64,000 nucleotides of DNA, taken from the NCBI GenBank assembly GCA_002699585.1, contig PABP01000038.1:806001-870000 (forward strand), given 5' to 3'. Shown here one piece after another: positions 1 to 9,599 of the stretch. Position numbers and translations under genes: made by a program. This stretch comes from Anaerolineaceae bacterium (GTDB lineage Bacteria; Chloroflexota; Anaerolineae; Aggregatilineales; Phototrophicaceae). Below the pieces are notes generated by a model that searched no databases, was not told the origin of the DNA, and was given only the letters and a program-made list of their open reading frames with translations. How positions within the stretch are numbered: position 1 is the first letter of the stretch; every line of letters begins with the position of its first letter.

Positions 1-1
1 G

Positions 2-1210
2 CCGGATAGCAGCAGCACACAAAACCTGTTGTATTTGCTGTTGGGTGCCGTGCTGTTCCTGGGACTGGGCATCGCCTTTGGCAGTTGGAACGCCCAGCGT
101 AAAGAGCAGCAGGAAGATCATCTGCTGGCGACCAACTTTTACCAGAGCATCGACACGCCTGTCAGCAACCCGCCGCCATCCGCATCGAACCAGCCCTCAC
201 CGGCGACGATTGTGTCGGTGGTGGATGTTGCCGAAACGCCCCGCAGCCGCAGTCGCAGCCTGGACAGCAGTCCAACTGAGGATCATCAAGAATCGGACAC
301 ACCGCCGCTCTCAAAAGCCAACCTATCGACACCGGTTGTTGAAAGCGAACACGCGGAGCCGCTGGCCAGCCGCCTGATCTTCCCAGATGGCGAAGACGAG
401 TCGATGATTATCACGCGCATCATGTCGCCGGATACGCTGCAAGAGATCGAAGCACGTGCCCAACAGCTCAACGGGGTCGGCGTGCTGCGGCTAATGGTCA
501 ATGATGTCGTCCGCGACTATGTGCTGACGGAAGATGGTGTGACGATTGGTCGCGGTAATGACTGCGAGATTCGTATCCTGGAAGATGAGATGATCTCCAG
601 GCAGCATGCCCGGATCGACGTGCGCGACCATGACGTAGCCATCATCCGGCGCCTGAGTGCCGATAACCCGATTGTGGTGCGCGGCAAATTGATCGTCAAT
701 GACTTTGAACTGATTAATAACGACGTCATCTATCTATCGCCAAAGGCCAAGCTGGTCTACTTCACGATGCCAATCAGCATGCCGTTGATGCCGGACAAAA
801 CAGCAAAACCGGATACCGAAAAGCCGCTCACCGAGACACGGATACTGGATGCCCAGGCTGTGGCGCAGATGCTGCACGAAAACGAAAATCGCATGGGTAT
901 GGCCTGGTTGCGCATCGTGGATGGCAAAAATGGCCACGATCACCTGATGCAAAAAGACAAAATCATCATCGGGCGCGATGACCGCTGCGACATCGTCATC
1001 ACCAGCGACCCGACCGTCTCGCGCCAGCACATCGAGTTGTCATTCACAGATGATGGCAAACTGGCCATCCGCCGCCTGAGCATGACCAATCCGGTGTTCG
1101 TCAATCAGACTGAAGTCCCGGATATGAGTACGCTCACACCCAACGATGTCGTCACGATTTCCGATAATGTCCGCCTGATTTTCATCGCGGCTGCCCCTGC
1201 GGGCAGCTAG
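2..1210 (+). CDS. Tandem FHA-domain membrane protein (5' partial)
   Basis: The reading frame is open to the left edge, so the true start lies upstream; the TTG at 29 is only the first start-like codon seen. A hydrophobic stretch (about residues 10-26 of the visible part, YLLLGAVLFLGLGIAFG) forms one membrane helix. It is followed by a basic stop-transfer patch and a low-complexity Ser/Pro linker. Two forkhead-associated domains follow. Each carries the FHA signature: GVTIGRGNDCEI...ISRQHARI in the first and IIIGRDDRCDI...VSRQHIEL in the second. FHA domains bind phosphothreonine peptides, so the protein probably tethers phosphorylated partners at the membrane. Related proteins often carry a vWA domain before the helix, but that part is outside the window. 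The gene ends 32 bases before the YD-repeat gene and may be co-transcribed with it. Confidence 0.85.
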   Translation, partial: PDSSSTQNLLYLLLGAVLFLGLGIAFGSWNAQRKEQQEDHLLATNFYQSIDTPVSNPPPSASNQPSPATIVSVVDVAETPRSRSRSLDSSPTEDHQESDTPPLSKANLSTPVVESEHAEPLASRLIFPDGEDESMIITRIMSPDTLQEIEARAQQLNGVGVLRLMVNDVVRDYVLTEDGVTIGRGNDCEIRILEDEMISRQHARIDVRDHDVAIIRRLSADNPIVVRGKLIVNDFELINNDVIYLSPKAKLVYFTMPISMPLMPDKTAKPDTEKPLTETRILDAQAVAQMLHENENRMGMAWLRIVDGKNGHDHLMQKDKIIIGRDDRCDIVITSDPTVSRQHIELSFTDDGKLAIRRLSMTNPVFVNQTEVPDMSTLTPNDVVTISDNVRLIFIAAAPAGS

Positions 1211-1242
1211 CCACGCCGATTCCCCTCAGAGAGGAGCGTTTC

Positions 1243-4200
1243 TTGAAGCCGATTCGCTGGTTCTTGCTCGTCATCACCCTGTTCAGCCTGAGCCTATCGC
1301 TGCACGCGCAGGAAGCCACGCCCCACGCCATCGGCTATGGCATGACGCGCAGCGCTTTCTTCGCACCGGGCACCGACCTGCACCTATGGCAGTTCGAAGC
1401 CGAGCAAGGCGATATGGTCCAGGTGGATGTGGTACGCATCGCAGGCCAGATGATGCCACAAATCCGCCTGTTGAACGCCAACGGCGAGCAAATCGGCACG
1501 ATCGAAGCGGATGATCGACCTTATGACAGCAGCGTGGTCGTGTGGGAAGGATTAGCGGCCAGCGGCAGCTTCACGATTGAAATCAGCAATACTGCCGAAC
1601 CCTCAACTGTGCCGGAAAACCCGGATGAATATGCCCTCACACTGCGCAAATTAGGACAGCATCGCACACCGCAGCAGTTGGGCCTGGATACGCTGCCGAC
1701 CCTGGGCACAGAAGCACTGCCTGTCTTTGAAACTGGCGAACAAACGCCAAATACTCTGGGCATCGACATCTACGGCAACCCGAACGAAGTAGAACCAGTG
1801 AGTAGCCAGCCGAATGTCTATGCATTCCAGCGCGGGCCACTGACAGCCACCCTCGACAACAATTTCCCGCTGGCATCCGGCATTAAGTCCATCACTTTGC
1901 AGCAGCAAGGCATCGGCATTCTGGCCAGCAACAATAGCATGGCGCAGGAGCAGGTGGCTTTCTATACCAACCAGAACGTGCAGGTCGCCTATGTGAATGC
2001 GACCTTTACCTATACCTTCACGCTGGATTCTGGACAGACCATCACCACCGATTTTTACAACATCAGCCGCATTGAGGCAGTCGATGGACTGGTGGCGGTC
2101 ACATTCACAACGTCGGATGCTGAGGGCAACCTGACCGAGCAGCGTGCCCTATTCGACAATGCCACCATCGACCTCCAGCGGCCCCAACAAGGCCCCGCCG
2201 AGGAACCCCTCAACAGCATTTTGCTGGGTGATGCAGGCTATATCTACACGGATTTAGAAGGCTGGCACACGCTGGCGTATCTGGATGACCAACTGACTGT
2301 CTATTATGGCGGCTCGACTACGTATCCGATCAGCAATGGCCGCTTCATCACGTCCGATGTGCGCCTGGATAGCTTGCTGGGCAACAATGGCCTGACCGAG
2401 ATCCAATTCGCCAGCACTGACGAAGACGCCACGGCCTTTTCGCTGGATTGGGGACGGATGGGCGATGTCATCATCGACGATGGTCAGCTTCGTGTTCAGC
2501 CGCTGGATGGGCGCAATATCAACCACCCGGTTGCCAGCGTCGAGAGCGTCCTGGTGCAGCAAGGCGGCGTTCGGATGGCATTTGTCAATGGCAGCTACGT
2601 AACATCCCTACCGGATGGCACCCTCATCCAGACGCCCAGTGAGCAAGCTGTCAACAATGACGCCCTGCCTTTGGAAGCAGGCTATCAGGCAAGCGGCTAT
2701 AACAACCTGGGTGAACGCCTGCTACCGAGTTGCCCATGTATGGATAGCGCATTCGACGATGGCCCGGTCAATCCAGCCAATGGCAACTTCTACATGGCCA
2801 TCACGGATTTTTCCCTACCTAGCCATACGCTGGAACTGGACTTCACGCGCCATTTCAACAGTCAATCGCGCGACTTAACGCCCGATTACCTGACCGAAGC
2901 TCCCAGTGGTACGCTCGGCCAGGGTTGGCGACACAGCTATCAGTATGACCTCGACCTGACCTACGCCAGCCAGGGACGCATCACACTGATTTTGCCAGAT
3001 GGCGCACAGCATCAATTTACAGCCTCAGCCGATGGCCGCTATCGGTCGCGCTCTTTGCCGCAGTGGTCCTTCGAGCAGCAGAACGGCGTTTTAGGCGCAT
3101 GGACTGGTTATCGCAGCGATGGCAGACGCTTTGCCTTCGACCGGGCGGGCCGATTGCAGCGTATCACCGACCACCTGGGCCACAGCCTGTATCTGGTGAC
3201 GGCACCTACCGACTATCTATCAGAGGATGCCAGCGGCACGTTCATCGTTGAGCCGTATGGTCGCCGACTAGAGCTATATGCCGACACCAGCGGCAAAATC
3301 ACGTCGATGATTGACCCGCTGCTGCGCAGCACGGACTATGATTATGATAATGATACCCTGACAGCCGTCACCCAGGCGGGTTATCAGGCCAGCTACGCCT
3401 ATGATCGCGATGACATGCTGACGGGCTACGTCGACCCGCATGCGCCCTATGCCAACGATGTCACGCTGGGATATGATGCCCGCAAGCGCATCACCAGCTT
3501 GACGATTGCCCCCGACAGCGACCAGAGCCACCAGATCGAATATGCCTATACCGACGATGGCACGACTGCCCGTTCACAGACGGTCGATGGCACGCTGCAT
3601 GTAGACCGTTGGCGCTACACGCGCGACGCTATCGAAGGTTGGCTGCTGACGAGCCGCTCCATAGGCCGCGACGATTACACCTACGAATACGCCTATTCCA
3701 ATGGCCGATTGGTCGAAATTCGCCAGCCCAACCTGACGCGCTACGGCTTCCAGTATGATGCCAGCGGCAACCTGACGCGCTTCAAAGATCCGTTCGCCAT
3801 TTACGAACCCTACGAACTGACCTACACGACACTCAATGAGCGCAGTCTGCCAACTGCGATTGACTACCCCAACAATGGCCGTGACACGTTCGAATATGAC
3901 GAAACAGGCCAATTGATGGCCCATACGCAGCGTGTGCGCCAGGAGCCAGAGGCTACCACTGCGACGACACGCTATACCTATGACGACACGGGGCGATTGG
4001 CGGTCATTATCACGCCGGATAACAGCGCGACGGTTTATCACTACGATGGGTTCGGCTATGTGGCCGCCATCTGGCGCGGCATCGACTGGCAAGAGGACGA
4101 TACCTACGCCAATCTCACCACCGACCGCGCCCAACAGGTCATGACCTTCCAGCACGATTTACTGGGTCAGCTACGCGCTATCGATGACGGGACTGGGCGC

Positions 4201-7200
4201 ACCTGGCTGCTGAACTGGCACATGGGCCAGCTCAGTAATGTGACGCTGCCCAATGGCGACATCATCAGCTATGCCTATGACGACGCAGGCCGGATGGTCG
4301 CCGTCAATGATCGCGGAGCCGTATCGAGCTATACCTATGATGCGCTCGGCCATCTGCTAACGATGAGCGACCCCCTGGGGAACATCACCCAGACGACTTA
4401 CGATGCCCTGGGCAACCTGCTGCAAACGGTCAATCCGCTGGGAGAAACCACCCAGTACAGTTATGATTTACGCAGTAATTTGACCAGCGTCGTGACGCCC
4501 GATGGGCTGACCACGCACCACGAAACGGTCATTGAAGCGCCACCGAGCAGCCGCACCCAGCATATCGTCACTGAACCGAGTGGTCGCCAAACCACCTGGC
4601 GTTATGACGCCACCGGGCGGCTCATACAGGTGTCAGTCATGGATGGCACATTCAGCCAGTCGTACAGCATCGACTACAACGCCATCGGCCTGCCCACGCG
4701 CATTCAAAAGGAAAACGGACGCACGCTGACATTAGCCTATGACTTATTGGGCAATGTCACCAGCACGCGCATCAACGACACGGAAACGCGCTATGCTTAT
4801 GATGCCAACGGTCGCCTGAGCCAGGTCACGGAAGCCAACGGGCGCACTTTTAGCTACACCTATGACCTGCTTGGCAATCTGGTGGCAGTCGGCCAGGATA
4901 ACGGTGACAGCATCCAGTACGCCTACGACAGCAGCGGGCGCGTCATCAGCTACACGGATGCCATCGGGCGCGTGTACCAGTATGGCTACGATGCCAATGG
5001 CCGCCTGCAAACAGAAAGTGACGCGGTCAGTAACAACACCATCTACAGTTACGATGAGCGTGGTAATCTGGTCGGCGTGCATGATCCGTTGGGGAACACG
5101 ACCAGCTATGCTTATGATCTATCCGGCAACCAGGTTACGGAAATTGACGGGCTGGGCCATCAGGTTGAACAGGCTTATGATGCCCTCAATCGGTTGATTG
5201 CCATTGATTACAATGCTGAGGGGCGCGACCTATTCATCTCCTACGATACCAGCGGCCAGATTAGCAGCATCAGTGCTTACCGTGACCGCGTACGCGAGCT
5301 TTACAGCTACGATGCAGCAGGCCGCCTGACCACCGTGACAAACCCCATCGGCTACACGACCACGTTCCGCTATAACGGCCTGGGCCAACTCAGCAGCGTG
5401 ATTGACGCCATCGGCAATGAGCAAGCCTTTACCTGGCTCTCCGGGCGGTATGCGCTGGGCCGTTACACCGACGAAGCCAACCGCACCTATTCCTATGAAA
5501 ATATCGACGATCTAGGGCGTTTGTTATCGCTGCTGGATGTCACCACAGCAGAAGCCGATGCGCTCAATACGCGCTACAGCTACAACACCATGGGCGACAT
5601 CACCCAGGCACAGCGCTTCAACATCAACTCCAACAGTGAGCAGGTCATCACCGACCGCTACACATACGATGCCGAAGGCCGCGTGACGAGCTACGTCAAC
5701 GCGGAGGGTGGCCAATGGCAGTTGACTTATAATGCCGAAAACCAACTAATCGAAGCCGTCCAGCCCGATGGCATCCGCAACCAGTACAGCTATGATGTCT
5801 GGGGCAACATCACCCAGGCGACCTATGCCGTCGGGACATCTGACGAGCGCACCGAGCAATTCGTCTATGATGCAGTCGGCAACCTGCGCGAATACACCAG
5901 CCCAGGCGGCATCATCACCAGCTATGTGTATGATGCCAACCAACGGCTGGCCCTGGTCACGGAAGCGGTCGGCACCGAGCAGGAACGCACGCATACCTTC
6001 AACTACAACGATCTGGGGCAGATCGTGCGCTATACGGACCCCTTGGGCAACCCGACAGAATATCGCTACAGCCGCGACAATCTGGTGCAGGTGCGCCAGC
6101 CCTTAGGCGAAGACGAAATTGCCACATTCTATGAGTACGATCTGGCCAATAACCTGACGACGGTTCGTTTACCGGAACTATTGGGCAAGACGGCTAATAC
6201 CATCAACATGGCCTATAACGCGCTCAACCAACGGGTGCGCTTCACAGATACACTCAGCAACGTGTGGGCCTACAACTACGATACCTCCGGCAACGTCACC
6301 CAGGTCAGTGACCCGCTGGGCAGCATCACACGCTATAGATACGACAGCAATGATCGACTCATCGGCACGACGCTGCCAACCAACGCCGCCATCACCTATG
6401 ACTATGACATCATCGGCCACCTGAGCGAAATCGTGCTGCCGAACAATGCCAGTGGCGATGCCCAGGCCGTCGATTATGGCTTTGACCGCATGGGGCGCTT
6501 GCTTACGGTCAACAACGGCGATGGCCGCCTGACACGCTATCAATACGACTCAATGGGCCGCATGGTCAGTGTGCAGCAGCCGGATGGTACCACCATCAGC
6601 CTGAGCTATGACGTCCAAGGTCAACTGGTACGCTATGGCGACACACAAATCAGCTATGATGCCGATGGCCGCGTCGTGCAATTAGAAAATGGCCGTTCGT
6701 CGATCAATTACACCTATGACGCACTAGACCGCGTCGTCACAGTCACCGAGCAAATGGACGACACGGTCATGCTCAGCCTGAACTACAGCTACGATGCCAA
6801 CAATAACGTACTTGTCCGTCAGAGCGATGATTACGGCACTGTGCAATATCAATATGACGAACTCGGTCGATTGATAAGCCTGGGCAACGAGACACATAGC
6901 GTCACACTGGCCTATGATACGCAGAGCCACATCACACAGTTGGCGCGCAGTAATGGCATCACGACTTTTTACGCCTATGATGGCAATGGTCGCGTGGTGT
7001 TGGTGCAGCATTTTGACGCCAGTAACGAACGCCTGGAGCGCTTTGACTATCGTTATGATGCTATCGGCAATCTGGTGCGGGTTGACCGCACCAGCGCCCA
7101 GAGCGAAGACAGCGCCGCGCGTGTTACCAGCGTGTTATATACCTATGACATCGCCCACCGCCTCATCAGTGAGCGCTGGCTGGATGGCAACGGCACGGCT

Positions 7201-8772
7201 GTCTACACGATGGAAGTGCGCTACGATGACGCTGGCAACCGCATCGAGACGGTGCGCAACGGTCAACAGACAGAGTACATCTACAACAGCCAGAACCAAC
7301 TGATCGAAACACGGCCCATCACCGGGCAAGCCTCGACGGGCGCATTGCCACTGGCGGCCATCGGATTAATTGCCCTGGTGGCGTTAAGGCGGCGGCGCAC
7401 TTTGCTGCTCATCAGCGTCAGCAGCATGATGCTCTTCGCGGCTGTCACCTGGGCGCAGGGGCCGTATGTTCCGGCAGGGATGCCCATCGATACAGCCGCT
7501 TACAGCTACAGCTATAACGCCAACGGTCGCATCAGTCAGATGGCCAGCACCGCCGAAAATATCGCCTTTGCTTATAACGACCTCGGCCTGTTGACAGAGA
7601 TTGATCAGGTCACAACCGATGGCGCTTCCGGCCAATCCATTACTCTGAACTACGATGCCCTCTCACGGCTTCGCCAGTGGCAGGACAACGTGCTGTATTA
7701 CCACGACGAGACGCTCATCGCCCAGGCGCAGGCTACCTATATGTCGATGCCCGATGGCGAACGGCTGCTGTCGATTCTGCCGGAAGGCGGCGCTCGGTGG
7801 CACCTGAACGACGGACTAGCGACAACGCGCCGTTTCGCTGACGATGCGGGCGCGCTGCTGGACCTGCCGCAGACAATCCGCGATTTCGGCAGTTTTGGCG
7901 AGTGGTTGGGCGCCGCTCCCGCTGATGAGAGGCTGTTTACAGGCTATCAGGGCGACCTCTACGAGCCGATGGAGGGCATATATGTGCAAGATGGCATCGG
8001 TTATTTACCGACGCTGGATATGACTTTGCAGCCGCAGTCGCCGTGGCGCGCACCGACCGCCATCCATAATGAAAATCCCAGCCACGCGATCCCTGACCCG
8101 GCCCTGGCACTCGATACCCTGCCCGCAGTCGTAGAGCCGGATAGCTACCTGCATCAGCCGCAGTTACCGGATATTCCGCTACCGCCCGATACACGCAGTT
8201 ACCAGGAAGCCGAGATGGTCCGCCCCCTATCTCTGCTGGCGATGATCGGCTATGGCAGCAACGACACGACTGCCCTGCTTGATCCGTCACTGGAAGATTT
8301 CTACGTCGGCGTGGCGCACCCGGCTCCGGCCAGTGCCATCGACACCGCCGCAAAGTCAATCCAGCAGTTATTGAGCTTATATGAAAGTGGGAATAGCTGG
8401 CAGACTGATCTGCGTCCGCAGCCGCAAGTCCATGACAATCCGCTGGCGATATTGAGCACCGTACAGCCACTGATTCAGCGGCCTTTGCAGCAGCCGCTCA
8501 TCTGGTGCTGGAACAGCGACCTGTCGCCCCTCCAGCCGGACATCCCCAGCATAGACACCGCGTTTGCCGCCTACAACCTGGAAGCTGACATCAGCCAAGC
8601 ATTGGTGCCGATCCAGCCACAGTTTGCCTTCATGCCCTATGAAGCGCCGATGGTCGATCCGGTAGCGTGGCTAGCGGAGCAAGGCAGTTCCCAGCCTGAC
8701 CTGGATGTGCTGCCGACCGTCACCACGCAGTTGGAGCAAGCCGCAGCCGACATCAGCGGCGCAATGCCCTAA
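1243..8772 (+). CDS. Giant secreted YD-repeat (RHS-like) protein
   Basis: The start is a TTG behind a good Shine-Dalgarno (gagagg, about 1229-1235). A signal peptide is clear at the N terminus, with a hydrophobic core after MKPIRW and a likely cut after LHAQ. Residues about 25-490 form a beta-rich N-terminal part. Around 495-560 there is a DUF6531-type entry region (NPANGNFY...DFTRHFNSQSRD). From about 700 to 2020 there are dozens of YD repeats of the YDxxGNL / YDAxGRL type, the beta-cocoon fold of RHS and teneurin proteins. Residues about 2030-2072 hold two hydrophobic segments split by RRRR, an internal anchor-plus-signal arrangement described in the findings. YD repeats then resume. The usual C-terminal core motif is not recognisable; YLPTLDMTLQPQSPW may be its remnant. 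The last 230 or so residues are Pro/Gln-rich with no toxin domain I recognise. It is probably a cell-surface shell or adhesion protein rather than a classic polymorphic toxin. Confidence 0.9.
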   Translation: MKPIRWFLLVITLFSLSLSLHAQEATPHAIGYGMTRSAFFAPGTDLHLWQFEAEQGDMVQVDVVRIAGQMMPQIRLLNANGEQIGTIEADDRPYDSSVVVWEGLAASGSFTIEISNTAEPSTVPENPDEYALTLRKLGQHRTPQQLGLDTLPTLGTEALPVFETGEQTPNTLGIDIYGNPNEVEPVSSQPNVYAFQRGPLTATLDNNFPLASGIKSITLQQQGIGILASNNSMAQEQVAFYTNQNVQVAYVNATFTYTFTLDSGQTITTDFYNISRIEAVDGLVAVTFTTSDAEGNLTEQRALFDNATIDLQRPQQGPAEEPLNSILLGDAGYIYTDLEGWHTLAYLDDQLTVYYGGSTTYPISNGRFITSDVRLDSLLGNNGLTEIQFASTDEDATAFSLDWGRMGDVIIDDGQLRVQPLDGRNINHPVASVESVLVQQGGVRMAFVNGSYVTSLPDGTLIQTPSEQAVNNDALPLEAGYQASGYNNLGERLLPSCPCMDSAFDDGPVNPANGNFYMAITDFSLPSHTLELDFTRHFNSQSRDLTPDYLTEAPSGTLGQGWRHSYQYDLDLTYASQGRITLILPDGAQHQFTASADGRYRSRSLPQWSFEQQNGVLGAWTGYRSDGRRFAFDRAGRLQRITDHLGHSLYLVTAPTDYLSEDASGTFIVEPYGRRLELYADTSGKITSMIDPLLRSTDYDYDNDTLTAVTQAGYQASYAYDRDDMLTGYVDPHAPYANDVTLGYDARKRITSLTIAPDSDQSHQIEYAYTDDGTTARSQTVDGTLHVDRWRYTRDAIEGWLLTSRSIGRDDYTYEYAYSNGRLVEIRQPNLTRYGFQYDASGNLTRFKDPFAIYEPYELTYTTLNERSLPTAIDYPNNGRDTFEYDETGQLMAHTQRVRQEPEATTATTRYTYDDTGRLAVIITPDNSATVYHYDGFGYVAAIWRGIDWQEDDTYANLTTDRAQQVMTFQHDLLGQLRAIDDGTGRTWLLNWHMGQLSNVTLPNGDIISYAYDDAGRMVAVNDRGAVSSYTYDALGHLLTMSDPLGNITQTTYDALGNLLQTVNPLGETTQYSYDLRSNLTSVVTPDGLTTHHETVIEAPPSSRTQHIVTEPSGRQTTWRYDATGRLIQVSVMDGTFSQSYSIDYNAIGLPTRIQKENGRTLTLAYDLLGNVTSTRINDTETRYAYDANGRLSQVTEANGRTFSYTYDLLGNLVAVGQDNGDSIQYAYDSSGRVISYTDAIGRVYQYGYDANGRLQTESDAVSNNTIYSYDERGNLVGVHDPLGNTTSYAYDLSGNQVTEIDGLGHQVEQAYDALNRLIAIDYNAEGRDLFISYDTSGQISSISAYRDRVRELYSYDAAGRLTTVTNPIGYTTTFRYNGLGQLSSVIDAIGNEQAFTWLSGRYALGRYTDEANRTYSYENIDDLGRLLSLLDVTTAEADALNTRYSYNTMGDITQAQRFNINSNSEQVITDRYTYDAEGRVTSYVNAEGGQWQLTYNAENQLIEAVQPDGIRNQYSYDVWGNITQATYAVGTSDERTEQFVYDAVGNLREYTSPGGIITSYVYDANQRLALVTEAVGTEQERTHTFNYNDLGQIVRYTDPLGNPTEYRYSRDNLVQVRQPLGEDEIATFYEYDLANNLTTVRLPELLGKTANTINMAYNALNQRVRFTDTLSNVWAYNYDTSGNVTQVSDPLGSITRYRYDSNDRLIGTTLPTNAAITYDYDIIGHLSEIVLPNNASGDAQAVDYGFDRMGRLLTVNNGDGRLTRYQYDSMGRMVSVQQPDGTTISLSYDVQGQLVRYGDTQISYDADGRVVQLENGRSSINYTYDALDRVVTVTEQMDDTVMLSLNYSYDANNNVLVRQSDDYGTVQYQYDELGRLISLGNETHSVTLAYDTQSHITQLARSNGITTFYAYDGNGRVVLVQHFDASNERLERFDYRYDAIGNLVRVDRTSAQSEDSAARVTSVLYTYDIAHRLISERWLDGNGTAVYTMEVRYDDAGNRIETVRNGQQTEYIYNSQNQLIETRPITGQASTGALPLAAIGLIALVALRRRRTLLLISVSSMMLFAAVTWAQGPYVPAGMPIDTAAYSYSYNANGRISQMASTAENIAFAYNDLGLLTEIDQVTTDGASGQSITLNYDALSRLRQWQDNVLYYHDETLIAQAQATYMSMPDGERLLSILPEGGARWHLNDGLATTRRFADDAGALLDLPQTIRDFGSFGEWLGAAPADERLFTGYQGDLYEPMEGIYVQDGIGYLPTLDMTLQPQSPWRAPTAIHNENPSHAIPDPALALDTLPAVVEPDSYLHQPQLPDIPLPPDTRSYQEAEMVRPLSLLAMIGYGSNDTTALLDPSLEDFYVGVAHPAPASAIDTAAKSIQQLLSLYESGNSWQTDLRPQPQVHDNPLAILSTVQPLIQRPLQQPLIWCWNSDLSPLQPDIPSIDTAFAAYNLEADISQALVPIQPQFAFMPYEAPMVDPVAWLAEQGSSQPDLDVLPTVTTQLEQAAADISGAMP

Positions 8773-9467
8773 GAGCGCATTTTCTCGCGTTTTATCTGCT
8801 GACGGCGGTCGCTATCGATGCCCACTTGACGCGCATACTGCCCCAATAAGTGCCCCTGCCAGGGAATAGCCAAGGCGGGGGCGGCTAACCATCCCAGGCA
8901 GGGAATGAGCGCCAGCAGGCTAATCAAGGTATTGGCGAAGAAGCTCATAATCATCCACTGGATGGTAATCGAGCCGTAGCGCTGCAACGACCACCACAAA
9001 TCAGCGAGGCGGTAATAGACATTTTGATCGAGCGTATCGGCGTATTCGGTGGTTGCTAAACCGAACATGGCCCATGCCAGGGCGATGTAGATCAGCGCGA
9101 AGGGGGCCAAACAGCACGCGATCACGTAAAACGTCAGATCACCAAGGAAGCCACCCGCGATGGCACCAATCAGCCAGGTGGTGCAGCCGAAGAACATCAC
9201 AAACGGCAGGTGATAGACGAACCACGCCACCAGCAGATAGCCACCAGTGCGAAATTTGGTTTCCATGCCTTCCCAGGTCGGCAAAGGAGTTGGATGGCCG
9301 CTGCGGACATTGCCCACCAGTTCAACCAGATAGCCCATTGCGACCGCCAGCGCCAACAGCCCCAGCACAGGAATCGCTGAAAGCAGCATGATGAGCAGCA
9401 GCATCGCCAGCTTGCTGACCCAGGCTTGATCGTCAAATACGTAAGACAGACTGTTGCCAAAATCCAT
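8769..9467 (-). CDS. DUF4013-type multi-pass membrane protein
   Basis: 232 residues from an ATG at 9467 that has a GGAGG Shine-Dalgarno nine bases or so upstream. The frame is open further upstream but has no credible ribosome site there. The protein is mostly hydrophobic: LAMLLLIMLLSAIPVLGLLALAVAMGY near the N terminus, then several helices, and a GxxxxLPTWEG segment after the first pair. This arrangement is typical of DUF4013 proteins, a family of unknown function in many bacteria and archaea. The stop overlaps the stop of the convergent YD-repeat gene by four bases. It is transcribed away from the TIR-STAND gene, with 132 bases between the two starts. Confidence 0.75.
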   Translation of the reverse strand: MDFGNSLSYVFDDQAWVSKLAMLLLIMLLSAIPVLGLLALAVAMGYLVELVGNVRSGHPTPLPTWEGMETKFRTGGYLLVAWFVYHLPFVMFFGCTTWLIGAIAGGFLGDLTFYVIACCLAPFALIYIALAWAMFGLATTEYADTLDQNVYYRLADLWWSLQRYGSITIQWMIMSFFANTLISLLALIPCLGWLAAPALAIPWQGHLLGQYARQVGIDSDRRQQIKREKMRS

Positions 9468-9544
9468 GACATGCCTCCAGGGCCTTGTCGGACTGTTACG
9501 ATAATGATTGTCGCATACTGGGACCGCTGCTGGGTAGGGCCTGC

Positions 9545-9574
9545 TTGCTGGCGAATGACAGGCTATGTCATAAT
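9545..9574 (+). promoter_or_regulatory. Candidate sigma-70 promoter for the TIR-STAND gene
   Basis: TTGCTG at 9545-9550 and CATAAT at 9569-9574 are 18 bases apart. They sit 25 bases before the ATG at 9600. The sequence gtCATAATA recurs before the next gene at 12489. Identified by eye only. Confidence 0.35.
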
Positions 9575-9599
9575 AAGTGGGTATGCGACAGGAGACACC

